Assembly: GCA_023334545.1 (NCBI GenBank)
Contig: JAADVB010000103.1
Location: 1 to 59,199, forward strand
Length of the DNA: 59,199 bases
Direction: 5' to 3'
Source of the DNA: Salisapilia sapeloensis
Taxonomy: Eukaryota > Oomycota > Peronosporomycetes > Peronosporales > Salisapiliaceae
In this document: positions 42,683 to 52,483 of the stretch, piece by piece
Numbering within the stretch: the first letter of the stretch is position 1
Layout: every line of letters begins with the position of its first letter
Translations under genes and position numbers: made by a program
Notes under the pieces: generated by a model
What the model saw: only the letters and a program-made list of their open reading frames with translations
What the model was told of the DNA's origin: nothing
Databases searched by the model: none

Positions 42683-43594
42683 TTATTGGATGGGGTGAGT
42701 CGATGGGTCTCGGTAGAGGAGGTACGAGTACACTGGTTGCTTCTGTTGATGCTGAATGGACTCGGTGATCCAATCTAGGAAGAGGAAGTTGGTATTGGAA
42801 AGAGATGAAGGAGATGGATGGATGGGATCGTACTGGAGTGAACGATGTGGAAGCGAGACTTTTTCTACGTGACACTTAACACGCCAATTTCTGAAGAAAC
42901 AGATTAATATGTACCTGGAGTGCTTTTTCGGCTTTTGATCCGTTTAGATTCATCGCGATCATGTGCGTTGGCTTCACACTTGATAGTGGGGTGCTGCAAA
43001 GATGCAAGATTCACTTTTTTACAACCGTATACGAGATGACAGATTAGATGTAGGTACCAAACGGTGCCGCCATGGCTTTCCACGAGCTTGGCGAGGTTGT
43101 ATCTACGTACATAACGAATTACGCTGATGGTAGTTGAGCGAGAGGCATGTTTACTATACGCAGAGATGTTTCCGGTGCGGCCATTGAAGATGATTCGACA
43201 GCCCTGTACGAGGTTGCAGCATCGAAAGGCATACACAGTCAGTACATGGGTCCAGCTCCATACTTTCTTTCATAGTCAAATGGACATGAGGACACACCTT
43301 GAAGATGGAGGACTTGCGTCTGTTGCTATTGTCTTGCAAACCTGCATGATAGCAGACATCAGAGAAATTCTTATCAAGTACTTGCTGCCTTTTGTGCACC
43401 ATACCGGCAGAACGATGTGATGCATCGTCAGGTTTCTGCATGTCTTTCGTTTCCAGTTTCTTTACATTGGTTTTCTTGGTAAAGAATGCTGCAACGTGAT
43501 CAGCTTCGGTTTTATCGTCATGAACAATTTCCTTGCTCTTCTTTTGCCTCTCAAAGCGTTGCGTAGGTCCACTCGGTCCATTCACAGCGAACAT
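42683..43594 (-). CDS. Orphan BRCT-domain protein, REV1-BRCT-like
   Basis: Five exons, 43594-43298, 43203-43160, 43102-43058, 42993-42915 and 42874-42683, give 218 residues. After a basic, disordered 95-residue N-terminus, the joined exons read SSIFKGCRIIFNGRTGNISA, YNLAKLVESHGGTV, CTPLSSVKPTHMIAMNLNGS and KAEKALQ. The last exon supplies FLFLDWITESIQHQQ, with the BRCT Trp. This order matches the BRCT domain that opens REV1 (IFxGVxIYVNGYTxPS..L..L...HGGxx..Y.S...THIIAxNLP...WIVES). No polymerase domain follows before the stop, so the protein is only BRCT plus linker. BRCT domains bind phosphopeptides in DNA-damage responses. The last intron would be only 40 nt and ends TTAAG, making that junction the weakest. 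Confidence 0.6.
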
Positions 43595-43829
43595 GGTCCG
43601 GGTTACCGCCTACTGAAACCTTACTGTTTCCAATACAAACATTAAGTCGTTCATTATTTAAATCTCTAACTTTTTATACCAATGATCACGCGCCAATTTA
43701 TCCCACGCCAGCATTTTTACCAATCATCATGCAATAGTCCTATTAAAATGGCATCATTGAGTACAATACGAAGTAAACGTGAAAAGCACCCTGTTTACCG
43801 ATCAGGACACACAAAGCGCACGTCACAGC

Positions 43830-44846
43830 ATGGCGACGGGAGGCGAGCGGCAGGCTCCTTTAACGAGCATCCAGACAGAGCACAATGACATGATCTTTGA
43901 TATCCAGCTAGATTACTACGGCAAGCGCATGGCAACGTGCTCGGCTGATCGTACCTTTCGTATCTACGATCTGTCCCCATCCTTAACTCCGGAATCTTCA
44001 GAACACAAGTCGGACGAGCAGGAGGAGGTACCGACGCACTTATTACAGCACGTCGTCCAGCTCCCAGACGATTCTGGCGCTCCTATCCAGCGAGCTTGTT
44101 GGGCCCACCCGAAATTTGGTAGTTTGCTCGCTCTAGCGGCACAAGACGGACAAGTGTACGTCTACCGGGAAGAGCTCCATCCGAACGGATCCGGCGCTAC
44201 GGACTGGTTCCTAAAGTACATTCACCAAGTGCATCAGCAATCTGTCCTATCCATTGCCTGGGCTCCGTACGAATATGGCCTTTGCCTCGCAAGCGCTTCT
44301 GCTGACGGCAGCGTATCGATGCTCTCACGTCTACCGGAAGGCTGGGTCGTCACCTCCTCTTTCCAGAATTCAGACGACGGAGCTGCATGCACATCTGTCG
44401 CGTGGGCTCCATCGAACTCCTTGGGTGCACAAGGAGAGAGCGGACCGATCCATCGCGTCGTGACTGCGTCGACGAATCACACGGTCCGACTGTGGCAGCT
44501 CCAGGACGATAACCAGTGGACACCGCTCGATACACTGCATGGTCATCAGGACTGGGTACGAGAGGTTGCGTGGGCACCCAACGTCGGTGTCCCAGCGAAC
44601 GTGATCGCGTCTGCGTCCGACGACTGCAGCGTCCGCATTTGGACGCAAGTGGAGGTCGATGGAGGCTGGCAATCGCAGCTCTTGCATACGTTCCGATCGC
44701 CAGTTTATCGCCTGAACTGGTCGTTAACCGGTAGTGTCCTAAGCGTCTCCTGTGGTGATGACGAAGTGAGTGTGTGGAAGCAAAAGGAGAGCGGGTGGGT
44801 CCAATTGTCAAGTGTCACGGAACGTGGCGTCCAATGGAAACAATAA
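43830..44846 (+). CDS. SEC13: SEC13-like WD40 protein
   Basis: 338 residues from ATG 43830, single exon. Six WD40-like blades are visible. The first is TEHNDMIFDIQLDYYGKRMA then TCSADRTFRIYDL, the characteristic SEC13 opening. Later blades include LSIAWAPYEYGLCLASASAD, HRVVTASTNHTVRLWQLQ, DWVREVAWAP, NVIASASDDCSVRIWTQ and LNWSLTGSVLSVSCGDDEVS. SEC13 forms the COPII outer coat with SEC31 and is also part of the Nup84/Nup107 nuclear-pore subcomplex. An acidic insertion of about 20 residues (SEHKSDEQEEVP) sits in the first blade loop. The frame is open a further 17 codons upstream, but the usual start is at MATGGERQ. Its stop lies 25 bp from the convergent RFC4 stop. Confidence 0.9.
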   Translation: MATGGERQAPLTSIQTEHNDMIFDIQLDYYGKRMATCSADRTFRIYDLSPSLTPESSEHKSDEQEEVPTHLLQHVVQLPDDSGAPIQRACWAHPKFGSLLALAAQDGQVYVYREELHPNGSGATDWFLKYIHQVHQQSVLSIAWAPYEYGLCLASASADGSVSMLSRLPEGWVVTSSFQNSDDGAACTSVAWAPSNSLGAQGESGPIHRVVTASTNHTVRLWQLQDDNQWTPLDTLHGHQDWVREVAWAPNVGVPANVIASASDDCSVRIWTQVEVDGGWQSQLLHTFRSPVYRLNWSLTGSVLSVSCGDDEVSVWKQKESGWVQLSSVTERGVQWKQ

Positions 44847-44871
44847 CATGATAGTAAAGACTGCTTTGGTT

Positions 44872-45953
44872 TTATGAATGGTAAGTGCGCATGATGTACG
44901 ACGCGACGTCCATCAGTTGAAAGTGTTCGCTCGCACCGTCACTGAGTTTCTTATCCGCTTGTGCGATACGGAGGCAGATGAGTGCCTTCTGAACGTCCTG
45001 GAGCTTGCTATGCTTTAACGTATCGTCCTCTAGTTGGCGGAGGATCGTCAGGACAGGGTAGCCGGATAGTAGAATCTCCTCCATATCTGCTTTCATCGCG
45101 TTAAAGTTGTTGCTCGCGAGCGACGTCCAGAACTGTTGCAAGAGTTCGGGCGGCGCGAGGCCTGCGATCACGACGATGTCCTCTTGCGTGATGGCTTCAT
45201 TGCCAGATAATTGTTTCGCACTTTGTAGGTAGTTGATGGCCTTCCGAAGGTCTCCGTTGGCACATTCGAGTAGCTTTTCGACGATTTCTTCTGAGCACGA
45301 GACGTTTTCTTGCTCTGCAATGTGCTTTAGTCGGAACGTCATGCTACTCTTTTCTAACGGAGCGAAACGAAATTTGGCACAACGAGAAGCAACGGGTTCG
45401 ATGATTCGACTGACGTAGTTACAGATGAGACAGAAGCGCGTGACTTTGGAGTAGTTCTCCATCATCCGACGCAAAGCGGACTGGGCATCGCCAGTCATGG
45501 AGTCTGCTTCATCCAGAACGATGATTTTAAACGGAGGTAGACTGCTGGATGAACTCAGAGCTCCTTGGGCAAACGCTTTGACCTTTTCACGCACGACTTT
45601 GATGCCTCGGTCGTCGGATGCATTGAGCTCGAGGAAGCGGCCGTTCTTGCGAAAGTCTGGTCCGAAGAGCTGTCTCGCGACTGCTACGATCGTAGACGTC
45701 TTGCCTGTGCCTGGTGGACCATAGAAGAGCAGGTGTGGGAGCTGGCCGTTGGCAATGCTCGTTTTAAGTGTAGCAACGACGTGCTCTTGATGAGCGATCT
45801 CATCGACGCTCTTGGGGCGACTAGATAAGTTCGTGTTAGATATATATGGCACAGACATGTATTGGCAGTATAAGAGTACTATTTCTCGACCCATGGCAGC
45901 AATGTTGGCGGCCCATCGGCCTTCGACCCCTTCGTCGGTGGAGCGGCGAACAT
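44872..45953 (-). CDS. RFC4: Replication factor C small subunit (RFC4/Rfc2 type)
   Basis: Two exons, 45953-45880 and 45820-44872, give 340 residues; the 59-nt intron splits the Tyr codon of PWVEKYRPKSVDEIAHQ, restoring the RFC box. It is a subunit of the pentameric clamp loader that places PCNA on DNA. AAA+ motifs: Walker A LLFYGPPGTGKTST, LELNASDDRGI, Walker B FKIIVLDEADSM, the SRC motif IIEPVASRCAKFRF and the sensor-2 region GDLRKAINYLQSA. These and the C-terminal collar (DGASEHFQLMDVASYIM) fit the RFC4 (human) or Rfc2 (yeast) subunit best. An unspliced reading would begin inside the intron and lose WVEKY, which supports the two-exon model. A perfect E2F palindrome lies 22-33 bp upstream of the ATG. 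Confidence 0.93.
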
Positions 45954-45974
45954 TGGTTTTGGGTTTGGTAGGCT

Positions 45975-45986
45975 TTTGGCGCCAAA
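45975..45986. promoter_or_regulatory. E2F-type palindrome upstream of RFC4
   Basis: TTTGGCGCCAAA, a perfect 12-bp palindrome and double match to the TTTSSCGC consensus, 22 bp upstream of the RFC4 start. The identical 12-mer stands upstream of the cyclin gene. RFC genes are classical E2F targets in plants and animals. Confidence 0.65.
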
Positions 45987-47951
45987 CTATCTTGTAGAGA
46001 GGTTTATGTGTACGAGTGACTGTGGTTTGTAAAGTCTGGTGTAGGATGAGACTTCTCTATATGGATTTGGAGATAGCTTCATCTTGATGCCAAGTTGGAT
46101 ATGATCAAAGGTCATGAGGAGAGCTCATGTAGATTTAGTAGAGTTATTAAGTAAAAATGGTGTGCATGCTGTATTGGATGGCTGTCTTGTGAGGTCAAGC
46201 GGGTATGTACGGTGATAGTTTTGGAGCACAATCTTCGTGCTGTTGTCTTTGAAGGACACGCCATCCTGCTTTGAGCGAAGGTAGCAACAAGGTCAGGCTG
46301 ATAGAGTTTCTCATCGTTGCAGTTGTAGTCACCTTTGTGTTCATGCAGGATATGCATGATAGAAGTACTCTCTATAGCAACGATGATAGTGATGGCATGA
46401 AGCAGTAACTTCACTCGATGAGTCTGAAGAACGAAACGTTTTGCGGATGACCACGAGAACTTTAAGCACCTAGACGTTTAGATTGCGAACAAAGTAAATT
46501 TCTACGTTCAAAGATATGTGCATGGCGAATGTGGAGTAGTAGTGCGTATTCCGATACTGATAAAGAAACCTAGGGTCGATCTCAATCGCATTTTCATTCC
46601 TAGCTTCGCTCTTTATTCGCAGATGGGCGTGCACATCGCTGCGTTGACTCTCTTCTAGAGTAGTCAACAATGTCTTCCTATGCCGCTCTGCCTAAAACGA
46701 TTACTCGACGACATCGTGTGTATCCTCACGAATGGCTCACGTGATGTGCTTGACACATTTAACTTCATCATACGATTGTAGGAAGCATGGGCATGCACAT
46801 GAAGCCCCACTTATGCACGAAGGTTTCTTGCGCCAGAACAAACGATTTTATGAAAGCCCCTTGTATTGCGCATCACTTCCGCGAAAATGGTAGATGTACA
46901 ATCAACTATACGATTAACTTTGGTACCTCGACCTGATACGGATCTGGAAGAAGAACCCTGATGGCGCAAGGGAGGAGAATGCGCAGTCCATGTTAAGAAT
47001 ATACTTATCGCATAGGTAGAAAATGGAATTTGATCAGTGCGAGTATGCATACCGAGCGAAATATACTTGTATTTCGTGGCTTCCGATCAGATTAAATTGA
47101 TTTTTTCAAGAAATCAACTGGTTCGAACGTGTATCTTGTGCCTGGAAACCCTGTTTAAGAAGTTATCTCTATTTCGATTGAAAAAGTAGATACTTGGAAC
47201 AATAATAGATACTCATGATTACTACGAGGAGGACATTCAATGTAGACTTTGTGCTTTGCTATTGTGCGCTGAGATATTGCTTGCTTTGCTTGCTTGTTTG
47301 CTATCTGCAAGACGCGTTGTATTCTTCGTCTATGTTTGAAGTTTACGGGGTTACAAGTACAGTTCTATCGTGCTTAGAAACGTTGTCGAAATTTCCATAT
47401 TAAGATATCCATATTCGCCGAACAAGAGTACTTCCTGGTAGACGGAATGCGATCATCCAAGCCCTGCTATAAAGAGCGGTACCAGTTTGTGCATACACCC
47501 TCACAATCTCGCGCTACGTGAATGAATACTTTGTGCAATGATACGATGGAAAGAGTAATGGGGAACACACCGCAATTCAAGGAGTGAGAAATTTAAAGCC
47601 AAAGGGATTGCGTATTAGTGCGTGTAGCTGCCGAGACTCGGGTAATGCGTGGAAATGGCCGGAACGTCAGTGCGCCACGTAATATCCCTTCATAGCGCAG
47701 GTGCGACCTGTAGATTTACAAATACACAAATTTTATAGGGTACTACTTGGGTACTACTTAGAGTAGGTAAAGCCAAAAAGCAAAGAATCGTTTAGTCAGT
47801 TGGCAAGTTGGCAAGTACTTAAGATGAGGTGGATGAAAGCAAAGGTAGAAATATACCAGTTAATATGCAGAAATATTCTATCCAGACTATACATTTATAT
47901 CGATTCTGCTACTATCCAAACCGCTCCCGCAAGAGATTTTTGATTTCGTTT
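45987..47951. other. Gene-poor AT-rich stretch of about 2 kb
   Basis: No frame longer than about 100 codons and none with recognisable features. Many frames are short and broken. No tRNA, satellite or transposon remnant could be recognised by eye. It is the longest gap in the window. Confidence 0.5.
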
Positions 47952-48365
47952 TCACCATTGATTGTGTGAAACACGGTGGCGGACGACACGATTGAAGGGT
48001 ACAGTCGGGTCTTTATAGCAGATATCAACTACGTGACCGTAGACACGTCGTGACAGAAAAGGGATGCCCATCATTAGTAGTAAGCTCTCTAGGGCCACTC
48101 TTCGAACCTCCAACTGCATCAACCGATGCTTTGGTGGTCCGGAAACGCACAGACGACACCACAACTTCTCAAATCGTTCCCGTCATCTACAAGCGGTGCT
48201 TGAATCCCAGACAGTCCATCCTTGTAAGCCCGAAACGGCACCAAAGATAAGCATTGGGTCAATAGCACGAAAGTGAAGCTCCACGTCAGCCTTACTCTGT
48301 CCTAGTATAAGGCTACCAGCTGTTTTATCATCATCTTCCTCCTTTCCAGTCAAGTCTCGTTGCAT
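47952..48365 (-). pseudogene. Reading frame of 137 codons interrupted by one in-frame TGA
   Basis: From ATG 48365 the minus strand is open for 60 codons to a TGA at 48183-48185, and then continues in the same frame to a second TGA at 47952. Codon choice on both sides resembles neighbouring genes. Upstream: MQRDLTGKEEDDDKTAG and ADVELHFRAIDPMLIFGAVS. Downstream: LWCRLCVSGPPKHRLMQL, RRVALESLLLMMGIP and RVYGHVVDICYKDP. No family is recognised. It may be a pseudogene with a single nonsense mutation, or a gene with an unrecognised intron covering the stop (for example a weak donor near GCCGTTTCG and an acceptor at TTTGAG). Chance openness cannot be excluded. Confidence 0.35.
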
Positions 48366-48493
48366 AGAAGAAGCAAGTATAGCTTACGCCATACTGTCGC
48401 TCGATCAGAAGTCGAGGCATCAAATGTGTCACAAAGCAATCGCTTCCGTGGATCACACGTTATCTCTTCCTTGACCTCACTTTTTTATCTCGA

Positions 48494-51106
48494 ATGGTCA
48501 AGGACATTCCTCACGAAAGGCTCGAGAACGCTGGTCTCGGGTCCGCGATGCATACAACGCCAGACGATAAGCAGACGTTCGTCGATATGTCCACGCCGGA
48601 ACATACTGCTCGCGTCCCTCGCGTGAATAATCCGAATCATCACTTCCGCCCCATGCACGTGTCCAACAGCAAACTCACTTCAATTCGGGGTCAACCTCAC
48701 CAAGCAAAATCGAGCTTCGTTGGCCAGAGCGACATGATGACGATGCATTCGACCACGACGCAGTTTGTCGGTGGTCAAAGACAGCCCGACAACAAGCGTC
48801 GTCATCGACGGGCGAATTTCGATGCGATGCAAAGATCTTCCGCCGTAACAGAGCGCTTTTCACGTCTCTCACGAATGTCCCAAGCGTATAATCCATCGTT
48901 TGGGGATCCGCTCATGCAAACGGGAAACGTCCCTGTGCTTGGCGAATGTGATGTCGAGCAAAAGTATAGCATTGCATTATCCATGGACGAAGATATCAGG
49001 ACCATGGATGCCGGGAAAGCCAGTGATGCGAGTATGATGCGGCTACACGCGATGCGAGAAGTCCTTGGCGATATCCAAGATGATTACGGACGAGTGGATC
49101 GTGCCACGTTTTCCAAAGCTTTTGAAGTGAACGATAGCGACTTTCATGGGTATGACACTAAAGACGGGATGATCAACTCGAATGCTTTGCTTGTTGATGC
49201 CGTCTTGGAGCTTGATGTGGATGCAGAAGAGAAATTGCGTTTTATATTCGAAACGTTAGATGCACAAGGCATCGGACATATTTCTCCAGACCAAGTAGAC
49301 GAACTGTTGTCGTCGAACTTTGCTTCTGCCAATCTAACGGTGATCGGCACGGACTCTTCGTCCGTTGCCAAGCTGCTCTTTCGGAAAGCCGGTGCACAAG
49401 ATACGATGACGTACAACCAGTTCAAGACAGTCTTCCACCCATACGTCGAACGGTCATTGGAAAATAACAAGTACACGACGGAAGAACGGAATCCTCATGT
49501 CCTGCCAGAAGCTCCGAAAAGCAAATTTGCTTCTTGGTACGAGAGCAATCACATTCGTTTCTGGTGGCTCCTCTTCTACGTCTTACTCAACGCTTTGACA
49601 TTCTATCTAAAGTGGCGGCAATACAAGGTCGATCCAGTCATGGGTTATGGTCTCCGAATCGCTCGAGGCTGTGCGCAAGTGTGCATGCTTAATATTTTGC
49701 TTGTGCTCTTACCAATGTGTCGATCGATCACACAAGTGCTCAAGAAGAGTCAATTGGCATGGCGATACATTCCGTTCGATGACCACATTGAGTTCCATAA
49801 GCTCGCTGGTAGTGTCCTCTTGATCTCTGGTCTCATCCACACTTTCGCACACGTCAGCAATGAGATCCACTTGTACTTGATCGCGACGCCGTATGAAATC
49901 GCGCACTCGGTCTTTGTCGAACGACAAGTGCCGTTCTTCATGCATGGCCGACCGCCATTCGTCGACATGTTACAAGCGCTGCCCGTATGGTCTGGTGTCC
50001 TCTTGCTCATCATCACACTCATCGCTTTCCCGTTCGCAGCGATCGCCAAGCTGCGTCAAGGCAACTTTAACAAGTTCTGGTACACGCACATGCTATTTGG
50101 TCCATTCACGATCATCATGGCGTTCCACGGTGGTGCGTCGTGGCTCGCAACGTCGTCATCGTATTGGTGGGCTCTCCCTCCCTTCATGATCTACTTGGTC
50201 GAACGCCGTTTCCGATACGCCAAGAGCTTTGCTTCGCCTGTACGGATTATGGAAGCGAGGGAACTGGATGGTACAGTTGCTGTCTTTATGGAATGCCCCG
50301 CGAGGTTCGAATACCGTCCTGGCATGTACACGTTCATCAACGTCCCGGCGATCTCAAGCCACGAGTGGCATCCATTCACCATTTCTTCGTCTCCGAAAGA
50401 CGAGTTCTTAAGCTTACACATTCGTATGGCTGGTGACTGGACAAACGCCTTCCGTCGAGTCATTGAGGATTGTCATGAGAATAGGAAACCGTATCCGTAT
50501 GTGTACCTGGATGGACCTGTTGGTGCTCCGACGCAGGACTACCATCGGTATAATACAGTCATCTGTGTGGCTGGAGGTATCGGTGTTACGCCGTTTGCTT
50601 CGATCCTCAAGGACGTGTGTCATCTATGGGAAGAGCATCGATGCACGTCGTGTGGAGCAGCGAATCATCCAACGAGCTTTAAGATTAAGAAGCTATATTT
50701 CCATTGGACGACTCGAGCCCAAGAAGCACTTGGGTGGTTTGACGAGACGATGGCGCAGATCACTCGTATGGATCAAGGAGATGTGATTGAAGCACATCAG
50801 TACCTCACGACGGTGAAAGAAGGCGAGAATGCGTCGCAGCTAAAGCTGTTCCAACAGTTTGTCCATGAACAAACTGGTACGGACATTGTCTCTGGCTTAG
50901 CATCCAAGCAATTGACACACTTTGGTCGACCGAATTGGGATGAAGTGTTTGAAGACGCGAAGCAGAAACACCCAGGAGAAGAGATTGGTGTCTTCTACTG
51001 TGGACCGCACGTGCTTGAAAAAGTGTTGGACGAAATGTGCAAAAAGCACTCCTCGACCTCCCGTCGCGGCACGATATTTGACTTCCACTCGGAGAAGTTT
51101 TCTTAA
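48494..51106 (+). CDS. NADPH oxidase (respiratory burst oxidase) with EF-hand-like region
   Basis: An 870-residue single exon; ATG 48548 is an alternative start. The N-terminal 230 residues are basic and disordered. An EF-hand-like pair lies at about 240-330 (EEKLRFIFETLDAQGIGHIS). The loop lacks some calcium ligands. Six transmembrane helices of the ferric-reductase domain follow, with haem-binding His candidates in FHKLAGSVLLISGLIHTFAH and FWYTHMLFGPFTIIMAFHGG. The FAD site is in EWHPFTISSSP, and the NADPH sites in CVAGGIGVTPFASIL and VFYCGPHVLEKVL, ending in FDFHSEKFS. The enzyme passes electrons from cytosolic NADPH to oxygen across the membrane, making superoxide. It is close to plant RBOH and other stramenopile NOX enzymes. 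In oomycetes such enzymes are thought to act in growth and infection-related development. Confidence 0.92.
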   Translation: MVKDIPHERLENAGLGSAMHTTPDDKQTFVDMSTPEHTARVPRVNNPNHHFRPMHVSNSKLTSIRGQPHQAKSSFVGQSDMMTMHSTTTQFVGGQRQPDNKRRHRRANFDAMQRSSAVTERFSRLSRMSQAYNPSFGDPLMQTGNVPVLGECDVEQKYSIALSMDEDIRTMDAGKASDASMMRLHAMREVLGDIQDDYGRVDRATFSKAFEVNDSDFHGYDTKDGMINSNALLVDAVLELDVDAEEKLRFIFETLDAQGIGHISPDQVDELLSSNFASANLTVIGTDSSSVAKLLFRKAGAQDTMTYNQFKTVFHPYVERSLENNKYTTEERNPHVLPEAPKSKFASWYESNHIRFWWLLFYVLLNALTFYLKWRQYKVDPVMGYGLRIARGCAQVCMLNILLVLLPMCRSITQVLKKSQLAWRYIPFDDHIEFHKLAGSVLLISGLIHTFAHVSNEIHLYLIATPYEIAHSVFVERQVPFFMHGRPPFVDMLQALPVWSGVLLLIITLIAFPFAAIAKLRQGNFNKFWYTHMLFGPFTIIMAFHGGASWLATSSSYWWALPPFMIYLVERRFRYAKSFASPVRIMEARELDGTVAVFMECPARFEYRPGMYTFINVPAISSHEWHPFTISSSPKDEFLSLHIRMAGDWTNAFRRVIEDCHENRKPYPYVYLDGPVGAPTQDYHRYNTVICVAGGIGVTPFASILKDVCHLWEEHRCTSCGAANHPTSFKIKKLYFHWTTRAQEALGWFDETMAQITRMDQGDVIEAHQYLTTVKEGENASQLKLFQQFVHEQTGTDIVSGLASKQLTHFGRPNWDEVFEDAKQKHPGEEIGVFYCGPHVLEKVLDEMCKKHSSTSRRGTIFDFHSEKFS

Positions 51107-51376
51107 GTTTTATTCTAGCCTTCGCTTGTTATGAACAAGTAGTATTGACCGTCCATAGAGTGAATATAATTGGCGCTTGCAATTATTATCGTTGTAAATT
51201 CATGTGATGCGTCTCATGATAGAGATGGTAGAGTTAAGAAGAGATTACGACGTATTGCACTCAATGTCGATAGGATGATTTAAGAGTTTATCATTCTTAT
51301 ACACGAATACCTTTCGGTTCAAATGATTTCTGTACATTTGATGAAAGCAATAAGTAGCAACGAAGGCGTGTACAAG

Positions 51377-51386
51377 TATATAAAAG
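51377..51386 (+). promoter_or_regulatory. TATA-like box upstream of the glutaminyl cyclase gene
   Basis: TATATAAAAG lies 86 bp before ATG 51472 and directly overlaps a TACAAGTA word. It is one of few convincing TATA-like sequences at a useful distance in the window. The rest of the gap 51107-51471 shows no feature. Confidence 0.35.
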
Positions 51387-51471
51387 TTACCTTTTTCATC
51401 TTAAAATGCATATCTATCTACATCTTCTAAAGATCGTTCGGCCTACTGGAATCATAAGCAACGCATCCAGC

Positions 51472-52428
51472 ATGGCGAAGAGCTATGATATTGCGCTGTT
51501 TCTCTTCTCAGTTGCTACTTTTGCCCCTTGTTTAACCGAGGCCCAAGACACGGTGTCGCAGTCGACCCAAGTTGATATTATCACGATCTGGCCGCATAAT
51601 ACTTCGTCCTTTACGGAGGGCTTTTTCATCCTGGACAACACGTTTTACGAATCCACTGGTCTCTCTGGACATTCCTTCATCCGACAGTACGACTATACGC
51701 TACATGAAGGCAGGAGTGAAATTTCCACCAGAAAGGAATTTGAGTTTCCGAATGAGCTCTTTGGGGAAGGTATCGCCTGCATCGGTGACATACTGTATGC
51801 ATTGACGTACAAGTCACAGGAACTGCTTCAGATTTCCAAAGTCGATTTTTCGCTTATCGATACCATTCCATTAAAAACTTCGACAGGTGAAGGATGGGGT
51901 CTGACAACGGATGGTAGCTACCTCATTGCTAGCGATGGATCGTCTAGTATCTTCTTCTTCGACCCGTGGAATGACTATGCACTTGTGAAAACGCTGGACG
52001 TTACGAAAGATGGCAAAGGGATCACTGCTATCAATGAACTCGAGTTCGTCGATGGAGAGATTCTGGCCAACGTATGGCACAAGAATGTCCTCTTGCGTAT
52101 TGACATGAACTCTGGGCATGTGATTGAAACCATAGACTTGGACTGGATGGAGAATATGGTGGCGAATCTACAGCACATGACGAGTAATCGATGGCGACGA
52201 GAAGCAGTGATGAACGGGATCGCGTACAATCCGAATAATCGACATGTCTATCTCACAGGGAAACTCTGGGACTCGGTGTTTGAAGTCACATTTTCCTACT
52301 TGACAAAGGCAGATGTCCAAGTTTCATCTCCATCAGATGAAGGTGACAGCGACGACGTGAATGACTGGCTCTCGTATCCGAATAAACCAAATACTGGTGA
52401 TTGGAATGAAATCCCATGGATGGAATAA
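51472..52428 (+). CDS. Secreted plant-type glutaminyl-peptide cyclotransferase
   Basis: 318 residues from ATG 51472 (MAKSYDIALFLFSVATFAPC), which begins a clear signal peptide with cleavage probably after LTEAQ. The frame is open 22 codons upstream, but those would precede the signal. The mature part is a five-bladed beta-propeller of the papaya/bacterial QC type: FTEGFFILDNTFYESTGLSG, FGEGIACIGDILYALTYK, GEGWGLTTDGSYLIASDGS, NELEFVDGEILANVWHKN and NGIAYNPNNRHVYLTGKLWD. The enzyme converts N-terminal Gln of secreted peptides to pyroglutamate. This fold is unrelated to the animal zinc-dependent QC. One NTS sequon is visible (PHNTSSF). The C-terminal 40 residues are acidic. It is convergent with the coiled-coil gene, 55 bp between stops. 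Confidence 0.9.
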   Translation: MAKSYDIALFLFSVATFAPCLTEAQDTVSQSTQVDIITIWPHNTSSFTEGFFILDNTFYESTGLSGHSFIRQYDYTLHEGRSEISTRKEFEFPNELFGEGIACIGDILYALTYKSQELLQISKVDFSLIDTIPLKTSTGEGWGLTTDGSYLIASDGSSSIFFFDPWNDYALVKTLDVTKDGKGITAINELEFVDGEILANVWHKNVLLRIDMNSGHVIETIDLDWMENMVANLQHMTSNRWRREAVMNGIAYNPNNRHVYLTGKLWDSVFEVTFSYLTKADVQVSSPSDEGDSDDVNDWLSYPNKPNTGDWNEIPWME

Positions 52429-52483
52429 CTTAAATAGAATGGATCTATATTGCTTTCTTCGAGCATATATAGTTGCACATCTA

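Noticed and set aside
45987-47951. Search for tRNA genes, satellite repeats or transposon remnants in the gene-poor stretch
   Set aside because: No cloverleaf with A/B boxes, terminal repeats or tandem arrays could be recognised by eye.
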